From NCBI GenBank assembly GCA_019510185.1, contig JAEKKV010000012.1:62001-126000 (forward strand): a DNA stretch of 64,000 nucleotides, in the 5' to 3' direction. The stretch's first letter is position 1, and every line of letters begins with the position of its first letter. Positions 1-10,300 of this stretch are shown in pieces. Under the pieces are notes generated by a model. The model was not told where the DNA came from. It saw only the letters and a program-made list of their open reading frames with translations, and ran no database searches. A program made the translations under genes and the position numbers. Origin of the DNA: Verrucomicrobiota bacterium. GTDB lineage: Bacteria > Verrucomicrobiota > Verrucomicrobiia > Opitutales > Opitutaceae.

Positions 1-554
1 TCATCCCCGCGTCGGGTCACCATGTTTATCATCACGACCGGCGGCCGGATCGCGCCAGCATCGTGCGGCCGGGAAAAACGTTGTGGATTTTGCATCCGTT
101 GGGCGAGCCGTTGCCGGCGGATCAGGCGCCGGGCGATCTTCAGATCCTGCTGCTCGACGGCAGCTGGGGCGAGGCGGCGGACATGAAGCGCGAAGTGGAA
201 GGCTGGGGCCGGCGGGTGAGCCTGCCGATGACGGGTCGGAGCCGCTATTGGTTGCGCGCGCAGCAGGGGGAGGGACAATTTTCCACCATGGAGGCGTTGC
301 TGTTTTTGCTGGCGGCGCTGGGCTTGAAAACCGAGCACGACCAGCTCCGGCTTCAGTTGGAATTACACGTGTTCGCCGGGTTGTGCACGCGGGGAAACAA
401 AACGTTGATCGCGGATTTCCTGTCGGAATCGCCGCTGCGGGAGGCGATGCCGGATTTGTTGCGTCGTCTTCAGCCGCAATCGCCGGTCGAGAAACGGGCG
501 TTGCAGCTCCGGCTGGCGGAGCGATTGGCGGCGGGGACGGATGTTTCCACGTAG
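1..554 (+). CDS. DTW domain-containing protein (tRNA-uridine aminocarboxypropyltransferase family), 5' partial
   Basis: The reading frame is already open at the left edge, so the N-terminus lies outside the window; about 184 residues are visible, ending at a TAG at 552-554. The segment LLDGSWGEA is the DxTW-type signature of the DTW family, with Ser in place of Thr. It is followed by a conserved-looking R-x-R-Y-W-L-R stretch and a helical tail. Known members (TapT/TuaA, E. coli YfiP) transfer the aminocarboxypropyl group of S-adenosylmethionine to uridine in tRNA, giving acp3U. The specific substrate here is inferred from the family. purT follows 65 bp downstream on the same strand with no obvious functional link. 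A zinc-binding Cys cluster, usual at the N-terminus of this family, would be in the missing part. Confidence 0.8.
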   Translation, partial: IPASGHHVYHHDRRPDRASIVRPGKTLWILHPLGEPLPADQAPGDLQILLLDGSWGEAADMKREVEGWGRRVSLPMTGRSRYWLRAQQGEGQFSTMEALLFLLAALGLKTEHDQLRLQLELHVFAGLCTRGNKTLIADFLSESPLREAMPDLLRRLQPQSPVEKRALQLRLAERLAAGTDVST

Positions 555-619
555 CGTTTTTGGCCGGGTAACGGCCAAGGATTGATTTTGCGGCGGGTGC
601 TGCCGAGGGTGTTTCCACC

Positions 620-1816
620 ATGTTCACTCCCGGAACGTTTGCGCCGCCCTCTTCTCCACGCGCCACGCGTGTTTTGCTGCTCGGCTCGGGCGAATTGGGC
701 AAGGAGGTCGCCATCGAGCTGCAGCGGCTGGGGTGCGAGGTGATCGCGTGCGATCGCTACGCCGGCGCGCCCGCCATGCAGGTGGCGCATCGCAGCCATG
801 TTTTCTCCATGCTCGACGGAGCGGCGTTGCGGCGGGTGGTGGCGGAGGAAAAACCGGATTTGATCGTGCCGGAAATCGAGGCCATCGCCACGGAGGTGCT
901 GGTGGAATTGGAGGCGGCGGGCCAGCGCGTGGTGCCGACCGCCCGGGCGGCGCGGCTGACGATGAACCGCGAGGGCATCCGCCGGCTGGTGGCGGAGGAA
1001 CTCCGTCTGCCGACCTCGCCCTACCGTTTTGTCGGAACCGAGGCCGAGGCGCTGACGGCGGGCGAGGCGCTGGGTTTTCCCTGCGTGCTCAAGCCGCTGA
1101 TGTCCTCCAGCGGACACGGGCAGAGCGTCGTCAAGGAACCGGCGGCGATGGCGGCCGCCTGGAAATATTCGCAGGAAGGCGCCCGTGCCGGCGCGGGCCG
1201 GTGCATCGTCGAGGGTTTTGTCCGCTTCGATTACGAGATCACCGTGCTTACGGTCTCGGCGGTCAACGGCATCCAGTGCTGCCCGCCTGTCGGGCATGTG
1301 CAGATCGACGGGGACTATCGCGAGAGCTGGCAGCCGTGCGCGATGTCGGCGGACGCTTGGGCGCAGGCGCAGACCATCGCGAAGGCGGTGGTGGGCAACC
1401 TCGGCGGACACGGACTTTTTGGCGTCGAGTGCTTTGTGCGGGGCGACGAGGTGATTTTCAGCGAGGTGAGCCCGCGTCCGCATGACACGGGCTTGGTGAC
1501 GATCGGGAGCCAGCCGCTTTCGGAATTCGCGTTGCACGCGCGGGCGATTCTCGGATTACCGGTGCCGCCGGTGCAGTTGCTGCGCCCGGCGCACAGCGTG
1601 GCGTTGCTGGGCCACGGCGACGGAGTGCCGGTTTTTTCCGGCGTGGCGGAGGCGCTGGCCGTGCCGGAAAGTCAGGTGCGGATTTTTGGGAAACCCGAGT
1701 GTCGCGGCCATCGCCGGCTGGGCGTGGCGGTGGCCAGCGGCGCGACGCCGGAGGAGGCTCGCGACCGGGCCCGGGCGATGGCGGCCGCGATCACGATCAC
1801 GGTGGGTCCGGCCTGA
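620..1816 (+). CDS. purT: Formate-dependent phosphoribosylglycinamide formyltransferase (GAR transformylase 2)
   Basis: This 398-residue protein matches the usual PurT length (about 390). It catalyses the third step of purine synthesis, using ATP and formate to formylate GAR, so no folate cofactor is needed. Visible features are an N-terminal glycine-rich nucleotide-binding loop GSGELGKE (residues 22-29), the PEIEAIAT segment, and the ATP-grasp domain with [18 protein letters not shown]. The C-terminal catalytic part contains [25 protein letters not shown], with metal-binding acidic residues. The ATG at 620 is the first plausible start, 65 bp after the DTW gene. It converges on the L,D-transpeptidase gene with only 10 bp between the stop codons and no visible terminator. 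Confidence 0.95.
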   Translation: MFTPGTFAPPSSPRATRVLLLGSGELGKEVAIELQRLGCEVIACDRYAGAPAMQVAHRSHVFSMLDGAALRRVVAEEKPDLIVPEIEAIATEVLVELEAAGQRVVPTARAARLTMNREGIRRLVAEELRLPTSPYRFVGTEAEALTAGEALGFPCVLKPLMSSSGHGQSVVKEPAAMAAAWKYSQEGARAGAGRCIVEGFVRFDYEITVLTVSAVNGIQCCPPVGHVQIDGDYRESWQPCAMSADAWAQAQTIAKAVVGNLGGHGLFGVECFVRGDEVIFSEVSPRPHDTGLVTIGSQPLSEFALHARAILGLPVPPVQLLRPAHSVALLGHGDGVPVFSGVAEALAVPESQVRIFGKPECRGHRRLGVAVASGATPEEARDRARAMAAAITITVGPA

Positions 1817-1826
1817 TCGCCTTAGT

Positions 1827-2879
1827 TTACGGTTCGACCATCACCGGCAAACCAACCCAGGCGAGCGTGCGCAGGGTGAGGGCGTCCCAGTTCGCGAGGC
1901 GGAAGCAGCCGTGGGATTCGGTGCGGCCGACGTTTTCGGGGAGAGGCGTTCCGTGGATGCCGTAGCCGGGGCGGTCGAGGCCGATCCAAGCGACGCCCAC
2001 GGGATTGTTGGGGCCGGGCGGCAAGATGAGTTTCCTCGCCAGTTCCTTCGCCTCGGCGGACTCGGGAAACGTGTCGGGATTGAAAGTATAATCCGGGTCG
2101 GCGATCACGATGGCCACATGCAGTTCTCCGACCGGACGTTTTTCGACGTCGCGGGCGATGCTCACGGGAAAATGCGCGATGAGGCCGCCACCGGCGTCAC
2201 GGGCCTCGAGCACGTGCGCAGCGAGGTACACGTGAAGTTGCGCGGCCCGGGAGGGAGGCTCGGTCGCATCGACCGCCGGCACGTTCAGGGACGTGCCGGG
2301 CGGGAGGTTGGCCCAATCGACGGCGGGATTGAGCAGGCAGATGAACGCCGGGCTGGCATGGGTCTGCTCGGCCACGAGTTCCAGCGGCGTTTCGTAAGCG
2401 AGGGCGGTCTGCCGCGACTTGCCGAGCCAGGTGGGGCTGAGGGGCTGAAGGCAGGCCAGATCTTCGGCGGTGAGCAGGAGTTGCTTGAGCGGCGGAGTTT
2501 CGAGAATGAGAGCGTCGCGGGTGGTCTCATCGAGGCGGCCGGTCGGCGGAAGATGGGCGGCGGCTTGGAACGCGCGCAGGGCGGCGGCCGATTGCTCGCC
2601 GGAAATGCCATCGATCGGACCGCAGGAGATGCGATGGCGGGCGAGCACGATCTGGGCTTCCAGCCAAGATTCCACCGGTCGCGGGTAAGTGCGCACAGGC
2701 ACGGGCTTGAACGTCACGACGGGGGGCGCAGAGCTGTCCGGCTGGCCGGAGGCTGCGCATTCGCCTAGCGTCGGCAGGCCGATCAGGACGCCGGAAAACA
2801 AAATGACGGAATAGAGGCGGGGCGAAACCACGGGATGGCGGGGTGCGCCCAAACAATGGCATCCGCCGTTTCGGTGCAA
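1827..2879 (-). CDS. L,D-transpeptidase (YkuD) with peptidoglycan-binding and LysM-like domains
   Basis: A 350-residue exported cell-wall enzyme. After an N-terminal hydrophobic segment (about residues 18-40, probably a signal peptide) there is a peptidoglycan-binding domain 1 (about 70-125: GPIDGISGEQSAAALRAFQ). Next comes a LysM-like segment (about 145-190, ending in LPPGTSLNVPAV), then a YkuD domain (about 205-350). The catalytic motif SHGCFRL is at residues 322-328 with Cys325, and the upstream His lies in GIHGTPL. Such enzymes form 3-3 cross-links or attach proteins to peptidoglycan. The ATG at 2879 gives the longest form; GTG codons at 2831 and 2828 would place the signal peptide nearer the start and are reasonable alternatives. 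Family assignment is firm; the exact role is not known. Confidence 0.9.
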   Translation of the reverse strand: MHRNGGCHCLGAPRHPVVSPRLYSVILFSGVLIGLPTLGECAASGQPDSSAPPVVTFKPVPVRTYPRPVESWLEAQIVLARHRISCGPIDGISGEQSAAALRAFQAAAHLPPTGRLDETTRDALILETPPLKQLLLTAEDLACLQPLSPTWLGKSRQTALAYETPLELVAEQTHASPAFICLLNPAVDWANLPPGTSLNVPAVDATEPPSRAAQLHVYLAAHVLEARDAGGGLIAHFPVSIARDVEKRPVGELHVAIVIADPDYTFNPDTFPESAEAKELARKLILPPGPNNPVGVAWIGLDRPGYGIHGTPLPENVGRTESHGCFRLANWDALTLRTLAWVGLPVMVEP

Positions 2880-2943
2880 ATCCGATAACGATCCGCGTGG
2901 CTGGCAGCCCTTCTGGGCGCCGGTTGTTCGCGCGCCGCAGCGA

Positions 2944-3546
2944 TCACCCGACCAAACGCGCGGAAGTTCGGGCGCGGTAATGGGAATGGATGGAGCGCAG
3001 ACGATTGGGATCGTCGAGCGCCGCTTCGATTTCAGGGAGTTCGGAGACGACCGGCCAGAGGGGTTGGGAAACCGAGGGGATCAGGAAAAACGCCTCGCGG
3101 GCGGCGGTGTTCCAGTGATCGCCAAGGCGAGTGAAGTCGTCGGGCAGGACATGACTGCGGCAGTCGTGCGCCCCGCAGAGGCAGGGGAAGGGAGCGAGGG
3201 GATTCAACGTGCCGTAGTCGTCGGTCAACTCTTCGCCGGGACCGATGTCGCGGATGGCGAGCTCGAAATCATAACCGAGACTCAGGCAGTTGGCCGCGCA
3301 GGAATGGTTGAAATACCGGGCGTGATCCCAGCAGAGGATGTGGCGGCCGCGTGCGTCGATATACGCATATTTGTCCAGAATGGCGCGGGCATAAAACGGA
3401 AGGGCGGCGACCTCGTCGGGGGTGAATTTTTGATCGAGGGTATCGAGGGCCCAGATGATGGTGCCGCGGGGAATGGGGCGGGTGGCAAAAACGCCCCAAC
3501 CGATGTGATCATTGACGTAGCGGAGTTCGGTATCGGGGTGAACCAT
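2944..3546 (-). CDS. SET domain-containing protein (putative protein-lysine methyltransferase)
   Basis: A 200-residue protein consisting almost entirely of a SET domain. It begins with the typical GWGVFATRPIPRGTII (about 16-31). The cofactor-binding pseudoknot motif NHSCAANC is at 80-87 and GEELTDDYG at 104-112. A post-SET cysteine cluster, CLCGAHDC (122-129), together with a Cys of the NHSC motif can bind zinc. The start at 3546 (MVHPDTE) is chosen because it directly precedes the domain; the frame stays open upstream but the extension is not SET-like. Bacterial SET proteins methylate lysines on proteins, but the target here cannot be read from sequence. The gene lies 91 bp downstream of the PAS protein on the same strand and may be co-transcribed. 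Confidence 0.85.
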   Translation of the reverse strand: MVHPDTELRYVNDHIGWGVFATRPIPRGTIIWALDTLDQKFTPDEVAALPFYARAILDKYAYIDARGRHILCWDHARYFNHSCAANCLSLGYDFELAIRDIGPGEELTDDYGTLNPLAPFPCLCGAHDCRSHVLPDDFTRLGDHWNTAAREAFFLIPSVSQPLWPVVSELPEIEAALDDPNRLRSIHSHYRARTSARLVG

Positions 3547-3637
3547 GGCGATGACGTGCGTGATGAGAATAACAGCACTTGCGGGACCAAGTTCCTGACT
3601 GGCCGTAAGATTTTCAGCAAAGAGGCGTCTTCGGATG

Positions 3638-4834
3638 TCAGGTTTGCGCCGCAGAATCGGGCGGTATGGCGGCCGATTCCTGCAGCCGGGCGATTTCCCG
3701 GCGCAACCGGACAATCTCCTGCTGGGCATCGTGCAGTTGTTGCTGGAAATCGCGGCGGAGAGTGATGTTGCGGCTCATGCCGATGATACCGGCCAGGTTG
3801 TCCTTGTGATCGCGAAAGGGCACCTTGGTGGTGAGCACCCACAATTCCCGGCCGTCGGCGGTATGGACTTTTTCCTCACGGTTGATCACCGGCATGCCGG
3901 AGGTCAGCACGGAGTCCTCATCCTGCTTGTAGGCGGCCATTTGTTCAGACGTGAAAAAGTCCGCGTCGGTCTTGCCGCGCATCGCTTCGGGGGTGGTGCC
4001 CAGCCAGCCGGCCACCACTTTGTTGGCGAGCAGGAACCGTCCTTGCGTGTCTTTGATAAAGACGGAATCGGGCATGCTGGTGAGCAGCGCTTCCAGCAAG
4101 TGGCGTTCGGTCGCGAGCGCGGATTCGGTGTTCTTCAACCCGGTCACATCACGGGCGAGTCCGAAGGTGCCGATGATGCGGTCTTGCTCATCCCTCAAGG
4201 GTGCCCGCCAGGTCAGGCACCAGGTGACCCGGTCCTCGATGAAGGTTTCACGTTCCAATTTGCCCAAGATGGGCCGGCCGGTGCGAATGACCTCCTGTTC
4301 GTCCAAGCTGGCGGGCTGGGCATGTTCGACGGAGAAAAAATCGAAGTCCGAGCGGCCGAGCAACAGGGCGGGATCATGCACGCCGAAGTGCTCGGCGATC
4401 TTGGGATTGGCGGCGAGAAAGCGCCCGCAGCGATCCTTGAAAAACGCCGCGTCGGGAAGGAGTTCCAGAAAACTGGAGAGGAAGCGGGACTCAACGCGGC
4501 TCCGGCGTTCCTGCTGCGTCTGTAAAACAAGGCCGACGATGTCCGCCACGGCTCCGGACTTCGCGGTAAGAGCGCACCACCCGGAGGCATACGTGAAGGT
4601 TAACTCACGGGAGGCCTCCCGTTCGCTTTCGGCAAGGCTGGGCGCGACGACCACCACCGTGATGGGGTAGGCCTTGAGAGCCTGTTCCAGCAGATCCGTT
4701 CTGGGCACCGTCGGAAGAACTTTCCAGCCGGCGGTGCCGAGGGCTGCGCTGACCTCGGCAAGGGGGAGGCCGTCAAAGCGTCCGACCGGCAGCAAATGAG
4801 GACAAATGGGCAGGAGATCGCGGACAGAGGACAT
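3638..4834 (-). CDS. PAS domain-containing sensory protein without kinase domain
   Basis: A 398-residue protein. The N-terminal ~110 residues resemble a receiver-like or other alpha/beta fold (LPICPHLLPVGRFDG, ITVVVVAPSLAE) but I cannot see the full set of receiver acidic residues. Two PAS domains follow (about 115-235 with LPDAAFFKDRCGRFLAANPKIAEHFG, and about 245-365 with MPDSVFIKDTQGRFLLANKVVAGWLG). Each ends in a PAC-like segment (IIGTFGLARDVTG; LAGIIGMSRNITLRR). The last ~35 residues form a coiled coil (QQQLHDAQQEIVRLRREIARLQ). There is no histidine kinase, GGDEF or EAL output, so it probably signals through protein contacts. The start at 4834 (MSSVRD) fits the domain layout better than the ATG at 4879. 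It is divergent from the GAF-kinase gene at 5047. Confidence 0.75.
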   Translation of the reverse strand: MSSVRDLLPICPHLLPVGRFDGLPLAEVSAALGTAGWKVLPTVPRTDLLEQALKAYPITVVVVAPSLAESEREASRELTFTYASGWCALTAKSGAVADIVGLVLQTQQERRSRVESRFLSSFLELLPDAAFFKDRCGRFLAANPKIAEHFGVHDPALLLGRSDFDFFSVEHAQPASLDEQEVIRTGRPILGKLERETFIEDRVTWCLTWRAPLRDEQDRIIGTFGLARDVTGLKNTESALATERHLLEALLTSMPDSVFIKDTQGRFLLANKVVAGWLGTTPEAMRGKTDADFFTSEQMAAYKQDEDSVLTSGMPVINREEKVHTADGRELWVLTTKVPFRDHKDNLAGIIGMSRNITLRRDFQQQLHDAQQEIVRLRREIARLQESAAIPPDSAAQT

Positions 4835-5046
4835 GGAATCTTGGGGTGGGAAGCAGCGGCGGAGGGGATCCGGCTGCAAATCGAGGGGTGTTTAACGTGT
4901 AGATGATGATTGGGTTGTTAAGCAAGCATCCGGGGCTGAATGCCGGACGATGGCGGGAGACAAGGAAACCGGAGAAAGGGTGTCCATATTATATTATAAC
5001 AATATAAGTGTTTGATGGGGCGGGATTATTTGTCACGCTCTTTACC

Positions 5047-7290
5047 ATGCTCTCTGTGAACCCCTTCCACGTCACCCTCTGCCCCGAGGAAACGTCCGCT
5101 GCCACTTTGCCGGCTCGCCTTAAACAGGCAGAGCAACGGCTTGCGGTCCTCACGCATGCTCTCGCCCGCACCTCGGCGGTGACCGGGCATGATGCGCTTC
5201 TCCGGCTGATCACCGAAATGGGGGAAACGCTGGGTGCGCGCCGTGCGCATATCAGCCAGCCTTGCGCCGACCGACCCGGGTACCTGCGTTTCATTGCGAT
5301 GTGGGATGGGCGCAGCGTTCAGACGGCAGGCGACTTTCTGCTCGCCGGTTCCGCCAGCGAACAGGTTCTGCATCACGGCGAACAGTTTTATTGGGACGAT
5401 CTGGCCTCCCGTCTTCCCCATAACCGTTCGCCCTATGACACTTGGGGCGTGGCTTCCTACTTGGGCATGCCGCTGCATGGCGCGGATGGCCGGACAATCG
5501 GGGTGATCGCGGTCATGTTTGGTCCGGGTTACCATGACCGTGCGCTGGCCGAAACCGTGCTCAGGCTCTTCGCCATTCGCGCGGCGGGCGAACTGGATGG
5601 GATCATCTCGGCGAACAACCATCGGAAGATCGAACACGCCTTCCAATCCGTCGTGCGGGGCACGTCCGCGTTTTTTGGCCGGGCTTTTTTCCCGGTCCTC
5701 GTGCAGGAGCTCGCGCAAGCGTTGGGTGCGCAAGCGGTTTATCTCACGCGTTTGATCGATCCTGCTCACGGACGCCTGCGCCGAATCGCCGGGATTGAAC
5801 ATGGCCGCCTGCTCACGGAATCCGAGATTGTCATGCCCGCGATATCCCCCACCCGGGACACCCTGGCCCAAGGATTTCTGCATGTTACCCACGGGCAGCT
5901 TCTCGGCCACTATCCGGGACACCCGTTGTGGGAACGGGTCCAAGCCGGTTCGTTCATTGGAGTGGCCTTGCATTCGGCGCAAGGCGAGGCGCTTGGCGCG
6001 CTCGTGCTCCTCGGTCTGGCGCCCATGGTGGACGTGGAGATTGCGCGTTCCATGTTGGCGGTGTTCGCGGCCCGCGCCGCCGCGGAAATCCAGCGTATCG
6101 AGGCCGATGCCCATGTGGCCCGGGTCGATGCGCAATTGCGGCATGCCCAGAAGCTGGAGGCGATCGGCACTCTGGCCGGGGGCATCGCTCACGATTTCAA
6201 CAATATCCTCACGGCGGTCCTCGGCAACGCCCAGCTGGCGGAGCTTGATGCCGATCACCCGGAGGCCGTGCGCCAGCATCTCGATTGTCTGCAACAAGGC
6301 TGCCTCCGGGCGCGGGAACTGGTCGCGCGCATCCTTACCTTCAGTGGAAACCATGACCCGCTCAAGGCCGTCTGCCCGCTCAGTTCACTCGTGGAAGAAG
6401 CGATTCAGCTGTTGCGCGCCACATTGCCCGCCGCGGTCGCGATTCGCACCGATTTCCCTCCGGAGCCCGTGCATATTCTGGGCGACCCCGATCAGCTGCA
6501 CCAAATCGTGATGAATCTGGGCACCAACGCCGCCCATGCGATGCGGGAGAAGGGTGGCACGCTCGGTTTCTCCATCGCTCGCGTGCGTCCCGACCAGGCC
6601 TTCCGGCGGCGGCATCCGCAGCTCAATGCTGGCCATACCCTTTGTCTCCGTGTCAGTGATACGGGAAGTGGAATGGATGCCGCGGTTCGCGAACACATTT
6701 TCGAGCCGTTCTTCACGACCAAGGGCGTCGGCGAAGGCTCCGGCCTGGGCCTTGCCGTCGTTCACGGAATCGTCGAGGGGCACGCCGGCGCAATCATCGT
6801 GGATTCCGTCCCGGGCCAGGGCACGACCTTCGAGCTCTATTTCACGGAACACACCGATTCTCTCCCGGACGGGGCGCCGTCCGCTGGCACGGTATCACCC
6901 TGTGACGAACCGTTCCGGGGAACGGGGCAACGCGTGCTGGTGGTCGACGATGAAACGATGATCACGGAACTAAGCCAGCAGATGCTGCGTCACCTCGGCT
7001 ATGAGGCGGAAATTTATAACGACCCGCGGCTGGCCTTGCAGGCGTTCATCGCGAGTCCCGAACGGTTTGACCTGTTGATGAGCGATCTTTCCATGCCGGT
7101 TTTGTCGGGAGTGGAGCTGGCGCAGACGGTCTTGGCACTGCGACCGGAGCTGCCGGTCGTCATCGCGACCGGCTTCATGCGTTCCCATGAAATCGAGCAC
7201 GCGAGGCGTACGGGTATTCGTTATTTTTTGCCCAAGCCGTTCACTTTTGATGGCCTGGGCAGCATGATGCGGCTGGCGTTCGCCGGGTGA
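5047..7290 (+). CDS. GAF domain hybrid histidine kinase with C-terminal receiver
   Basis: A 747-residue cytoplasmic sensor with no membrane segment. Two GAF-like domains occupy about residues 40-175 and 195-350. The dimerisation/phosphoacceptor domain has the HDFNNIL H-box with His382. The ATPase domain has an N-box ([18 protein letters not shown]), a G1 box (SDTGSGMD) and a G2 box ([13 protein letters not shown]). The C-terminal receiver begins at QRVLVVDDE; its phosphoacceptor is Asp680 in LLMSDLSMP and its conserved Lys lies in FLPKPF. The stimulus is unknown; cytoplasmic GAF domains usually bind small ligands. The ATG at 5047 is preferred; an in-frame GTG at 5008 is an alternative. The AT-rich stretch at 4985-5007 is a likely promoter region. 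It converges with the next kinase gene. Confidence 0.88.
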   Translation: MLSVNPFHVTLCPEETSAATLPARLKQAEQRLAVLTHALARTSAVTGHDALLRLITEMGETLGARRAHISQPCADRPGYLRFIAMWDGRSVQTAGDFLLAGSASEQVLHHGEQFYWDDLASRLPHNRSPYDTWGVASYLGMPLHGADGRTIGVIAVMFGPGYHDRALAETVLRLFAIRAAGELDGIISANNHRKIEHAFQSVVRGTSAFFGRAFFPVLVQELAQALGAQAVYLTRLIDPAHGRLRRIAGIEHGRLLTESEIVMPAISPTRDTLAQGFLHVTHGQLLGHYPGHPLWERVQAGSFIGVALHSAQGEALGALVLLGLAPMVDVEIARSMLAVFAARAAAEIQRIEADAHVARVDAQLRHAQKLEAIGTLAGGIAHDFNNILTAVLGNAQLAELDADHPEAVRQHLDCLQQGCLRARELVARILTFSGNHDPLKAVCPLSSLVEEAIQLLRATLPAAVAIRTDFPPEPVHILGDPDQLHQIVMNLGTNAAHAMREKGGTLGFSIARVRPDQAFRRRHPQLNAGHTLCLRVSDTGSGMDAAVREHIFEPFFTTKGVGEGSGLGLAVVHGIVEGHAGAIIVDSVPGQGTTFELYFTEHTDSLPDGAPSAGTVSPCDEPFRGTGQRVLVVDDETMITELSQQMLRHLGYEAEIYNDPRLALQAFIASPERFDLLMSDLSMPVLSGVELAQTVLALRPELPVVIATGFMRSHEIEHARRTGIRYFLPKPFTFDGLGSMMRLAFAG

Positions 7291-7385
7291 GGGCACTCAA
7301 GCCTTCGCAGCTGAGGCATCATGCGGACATTCACACCATCGTTGACGAGCAGGATTCTTTTCCGTCCCGGATGCTCGACGGTTCC
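7290..7385 (-). pseudogene. Remnant of a receiver (REC) domain, frameshifted and truncated
   Basis: On the minus strand, in the frame +1 to the kinase gene above, the codons around 7320-7366 read KRILLVNDGVNVRMM. This is very close to the first beta strand and acidic pocket of response-regulator receivers (typically ILLVDDE-x-x-VR). The normal hybrid order is ATPase domain, linker, receiver, exactly where this stub sits. After about 20 codons the similarity stops and the frame runs into the antisense of the convergent kinase gene. I infer that a deletion removed the receiver and a frameshift separated the stub from the kinase. The stub is short, so chance similarity cannot be excluded. Confidence 0.5.
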
Positions 7386-10300
7386 TCGCCGGCCGGTGAC
7401 GGCAGCGAGGAAGCGGGGAGCGCGGGCAGGAAAACATGAAACGTGGTGCCCTTGCCAACGGTGCTGGTCACGTCGATCCAGCCGTGATGTTGCGCGATGA
7501 TGCCAAATACGGTCGCCAACCCCAAACCGGTGCCTTTGCCCGCTTCCTTCGTGGTGAAAAAGGGTTCAAAAATGCGGGACAGGCTTTCCGGAGGAATGCC
7601 GCAACCGGTGTCGCTGACGCTGAGGCGGACGTACGGGCCCGGCGTGGCTTGGGACCGGGTGGAGAGATGGTCGCCGTCGAGTTTTACTTCGTCGAGGGTG
7701 ATGAGCATCCGGCCGCCGGCGGACATGGCATCCCGGGCGTTAATGGCGAGGTTCATCACGACCTGCTCCATCATGCCGGGGTCGGCGTTGATCAGGGGCA
7801 GGGAGGGCGCGAAACGGGTTTCCATGGTGATCGCCTCGCCTAAGAGACGTCGGAGAAGTTTGGTCATCGTTCCGGTCACCTCGCCCAAATCGATGTTCCT
7901 GGCCTGCCTGACATCCCGGCGACTGAAGGTGAGCAACTGCCGGGTGAGATTGGCGGCCCGTTCGGTTGCCTCTATGATTTGCTGCAGACCTTCATGGATG
8001 GAGGGCAGGGCGTCTGTCTCGCTCAGCAACAGGGTGGACTGCAGCTGGATTACCGCGAGGAGGTTGTTGAAATCGTGGGCGACGCCGCCGGCCAGCTGGC
8101 CGATGACCTCCATTTTTTGCGTCTGATGAAATTGATCCTCAAGCCGCCGGCGCAGAGTGATGTCCTCGGCCACGCCGGCGATGCGATGCACGCGGCCGCC
8201 GGCATCCTTGATGGGAAACGCGCGATCATGGATCCAGCGCACGACGCCGTCGGGGCGAAGGATGCGGTAGTCCAGGTCGTAGGCGCCCGTGACGGTGAGC
8301 ATGCGGAGGGCGCTGCCCACGCGGTTCCGGTCCTCGGCGTGAACGGACTCCAGCCAGGATTGAGGCGCGCCATAAAGACTTTCGCAGCTGCGTCCCCACA
8401 CGCGTTGATAGGCCGGGCTGATGTAGATCAGTTGGTTTGTTTCCACGTCACTGAGCCAAAAGACCTCCTCGATGTTTTCCGTGACCTGGCGGAAGCGTTG
8501 CTCGCTGGTGAGAAGCGCCTCTTGGGCGCGCTTCTGTTCGGTGAGATCGTAGAAAAATCCTATGTAGCCGGTGATCTCGTTTTCCGTTCCGCGCAGGAGG
8601 GTGAGATTGAGCAGCACGGGTACATGGGAGCCGTCTTTGCGCCGGACCTTCCATTCACGTTCCTCCTGCAGTCCGAGCCGGGCGCGCGCGATCAGCGCTT
8701 CGCTGACATCGGGCATTTTCCGGCCGAGCTCGGTTTCGATTTCCGCGAGACGCGCGGTGGCCTCCGCAGGGTCGAAAAAGAAATTCGGCCGGTGCACACC
8801 GATCAATTCATCACGCGCATAACCGAGGATCTTTTCCGCGCCGGCGTTGAAAACCTGAATGCTGTGGTCCTCCGCCGAGGTGACGACGATGCCGTAATTG
8901 GTGCCGTCGAGCACACCGGTCTGGAAACGATTGGCGGCCTCGAGGCCTGCTTTCGCCGAAGCGAGCTGGGCATTGGCCGCCTGGAGCAGGCGTTGGGAGC
9001 GGCGCATGCGAAGCAGGAAATAAGCGGTGCCGGCCAGAGCGGCGCCGCTGCCGCCGAGCACGGTCCAGAGCCAGCGTTGCTGAAAGGCGCGCTGGCGGAG
9101 TTCGTCGGTTTGCCGCTGGTTGCGGCGGGTGAGTTCGTCGATTTCGCGCTGTTTGCTCTCGGCTTCGTAGCGTTGCGCAAGTTGGGTCATGCGCGCGCCG
9201 CTTTTTTCCTGTGCCGCCCGGGCCGTCATTTCGGTCGCCTCGCGTTCGAGCACATAGGCCTTCCGTGGGTCGCCGGCGGCGGCGGCGATCGCCGCCAGAT
9301 AGCGTGCGCTTTCGCTTTGATAGAGCGGAAAGCCGATGGCCTTGGCCAAGGCGGAGGCTTGTTCGGCATCGGCTTGCGCGGCGGCAATGTTGCCCATGGC
9401 CAAGCGGTTCGAGCTGCGCGCGTTCAGGGCATACCAGAGGCCGATGTTATTGGGATGTTGTCCGTAAATGCCTATGGCTTCGTCCAGAAACGGCAGCGCT
9501 TCGGCGAAGCGCCCTTGATGGCGCATGTGGTCGGCGAGACCGGAGAGACCAAAGGTGAGGCCGACGGGAGTGCCGACTTGCTTGTAAAGATCGATCGCAT
9601 CCCGGATGGAGGCTTCTGCGGCCGCGTAATCGCCGAGGCTGTCAAGCGTGGAGCCAAGGCCGGTGAGTGCATACGCTTCCATCAACTTGGAATGCGCGCA
9701 GCGCGCCTGAACGCGCATTTGCGCATAGTGGTCGTGTGCTTCTTCGAAGCGCTCGCTTTGGCTGAAGGAGATGGCCATCCCTTGATGGGCGTAGGTCAGG
9801 GCAAGAGGATCTTGCGAACGCCGGGCGATCTCCATCGCGTGCATGGCCATCGTCACGGATTCGTCGAACTGGCCGATCCGGCGATACATGATGGCCGTTC
9901 GCAGGAGCGCCTCGTTGAGCAGGTCCGGCCGGTTGACCCCGTCGATCGCAGCCAGACTTTGGGTCGCGGCGGTGATCAGCGCATCGATCCGACCTTCGTT
10001 GACGGAGTTGATCGCGATGTTGAGTTCCGCCTCGGTTTGGCCGACCCGATCCATGGAACTCGTGGCGAGCGCGAGGGCCTGCCGGGCGTGCTCCGCCGCT
10101 TTTTCGGTCTGCGCCAGGTGAATTTCGATGCGTGCGAGCAGATTGAGCACGCGAGCCCGATCAACTGCGGTGGCATTGGCGGGCAGGCTGGCCTGCAACC
10201 GCAGCGCGTCTTCATAGGCGCGCGGCGCATCGTTGTCCGCCAGCATCCGCGTGCGGCCGGCCGCGTCGCGCCAATCACCAATCGCGTCCGCGGCGAACGA

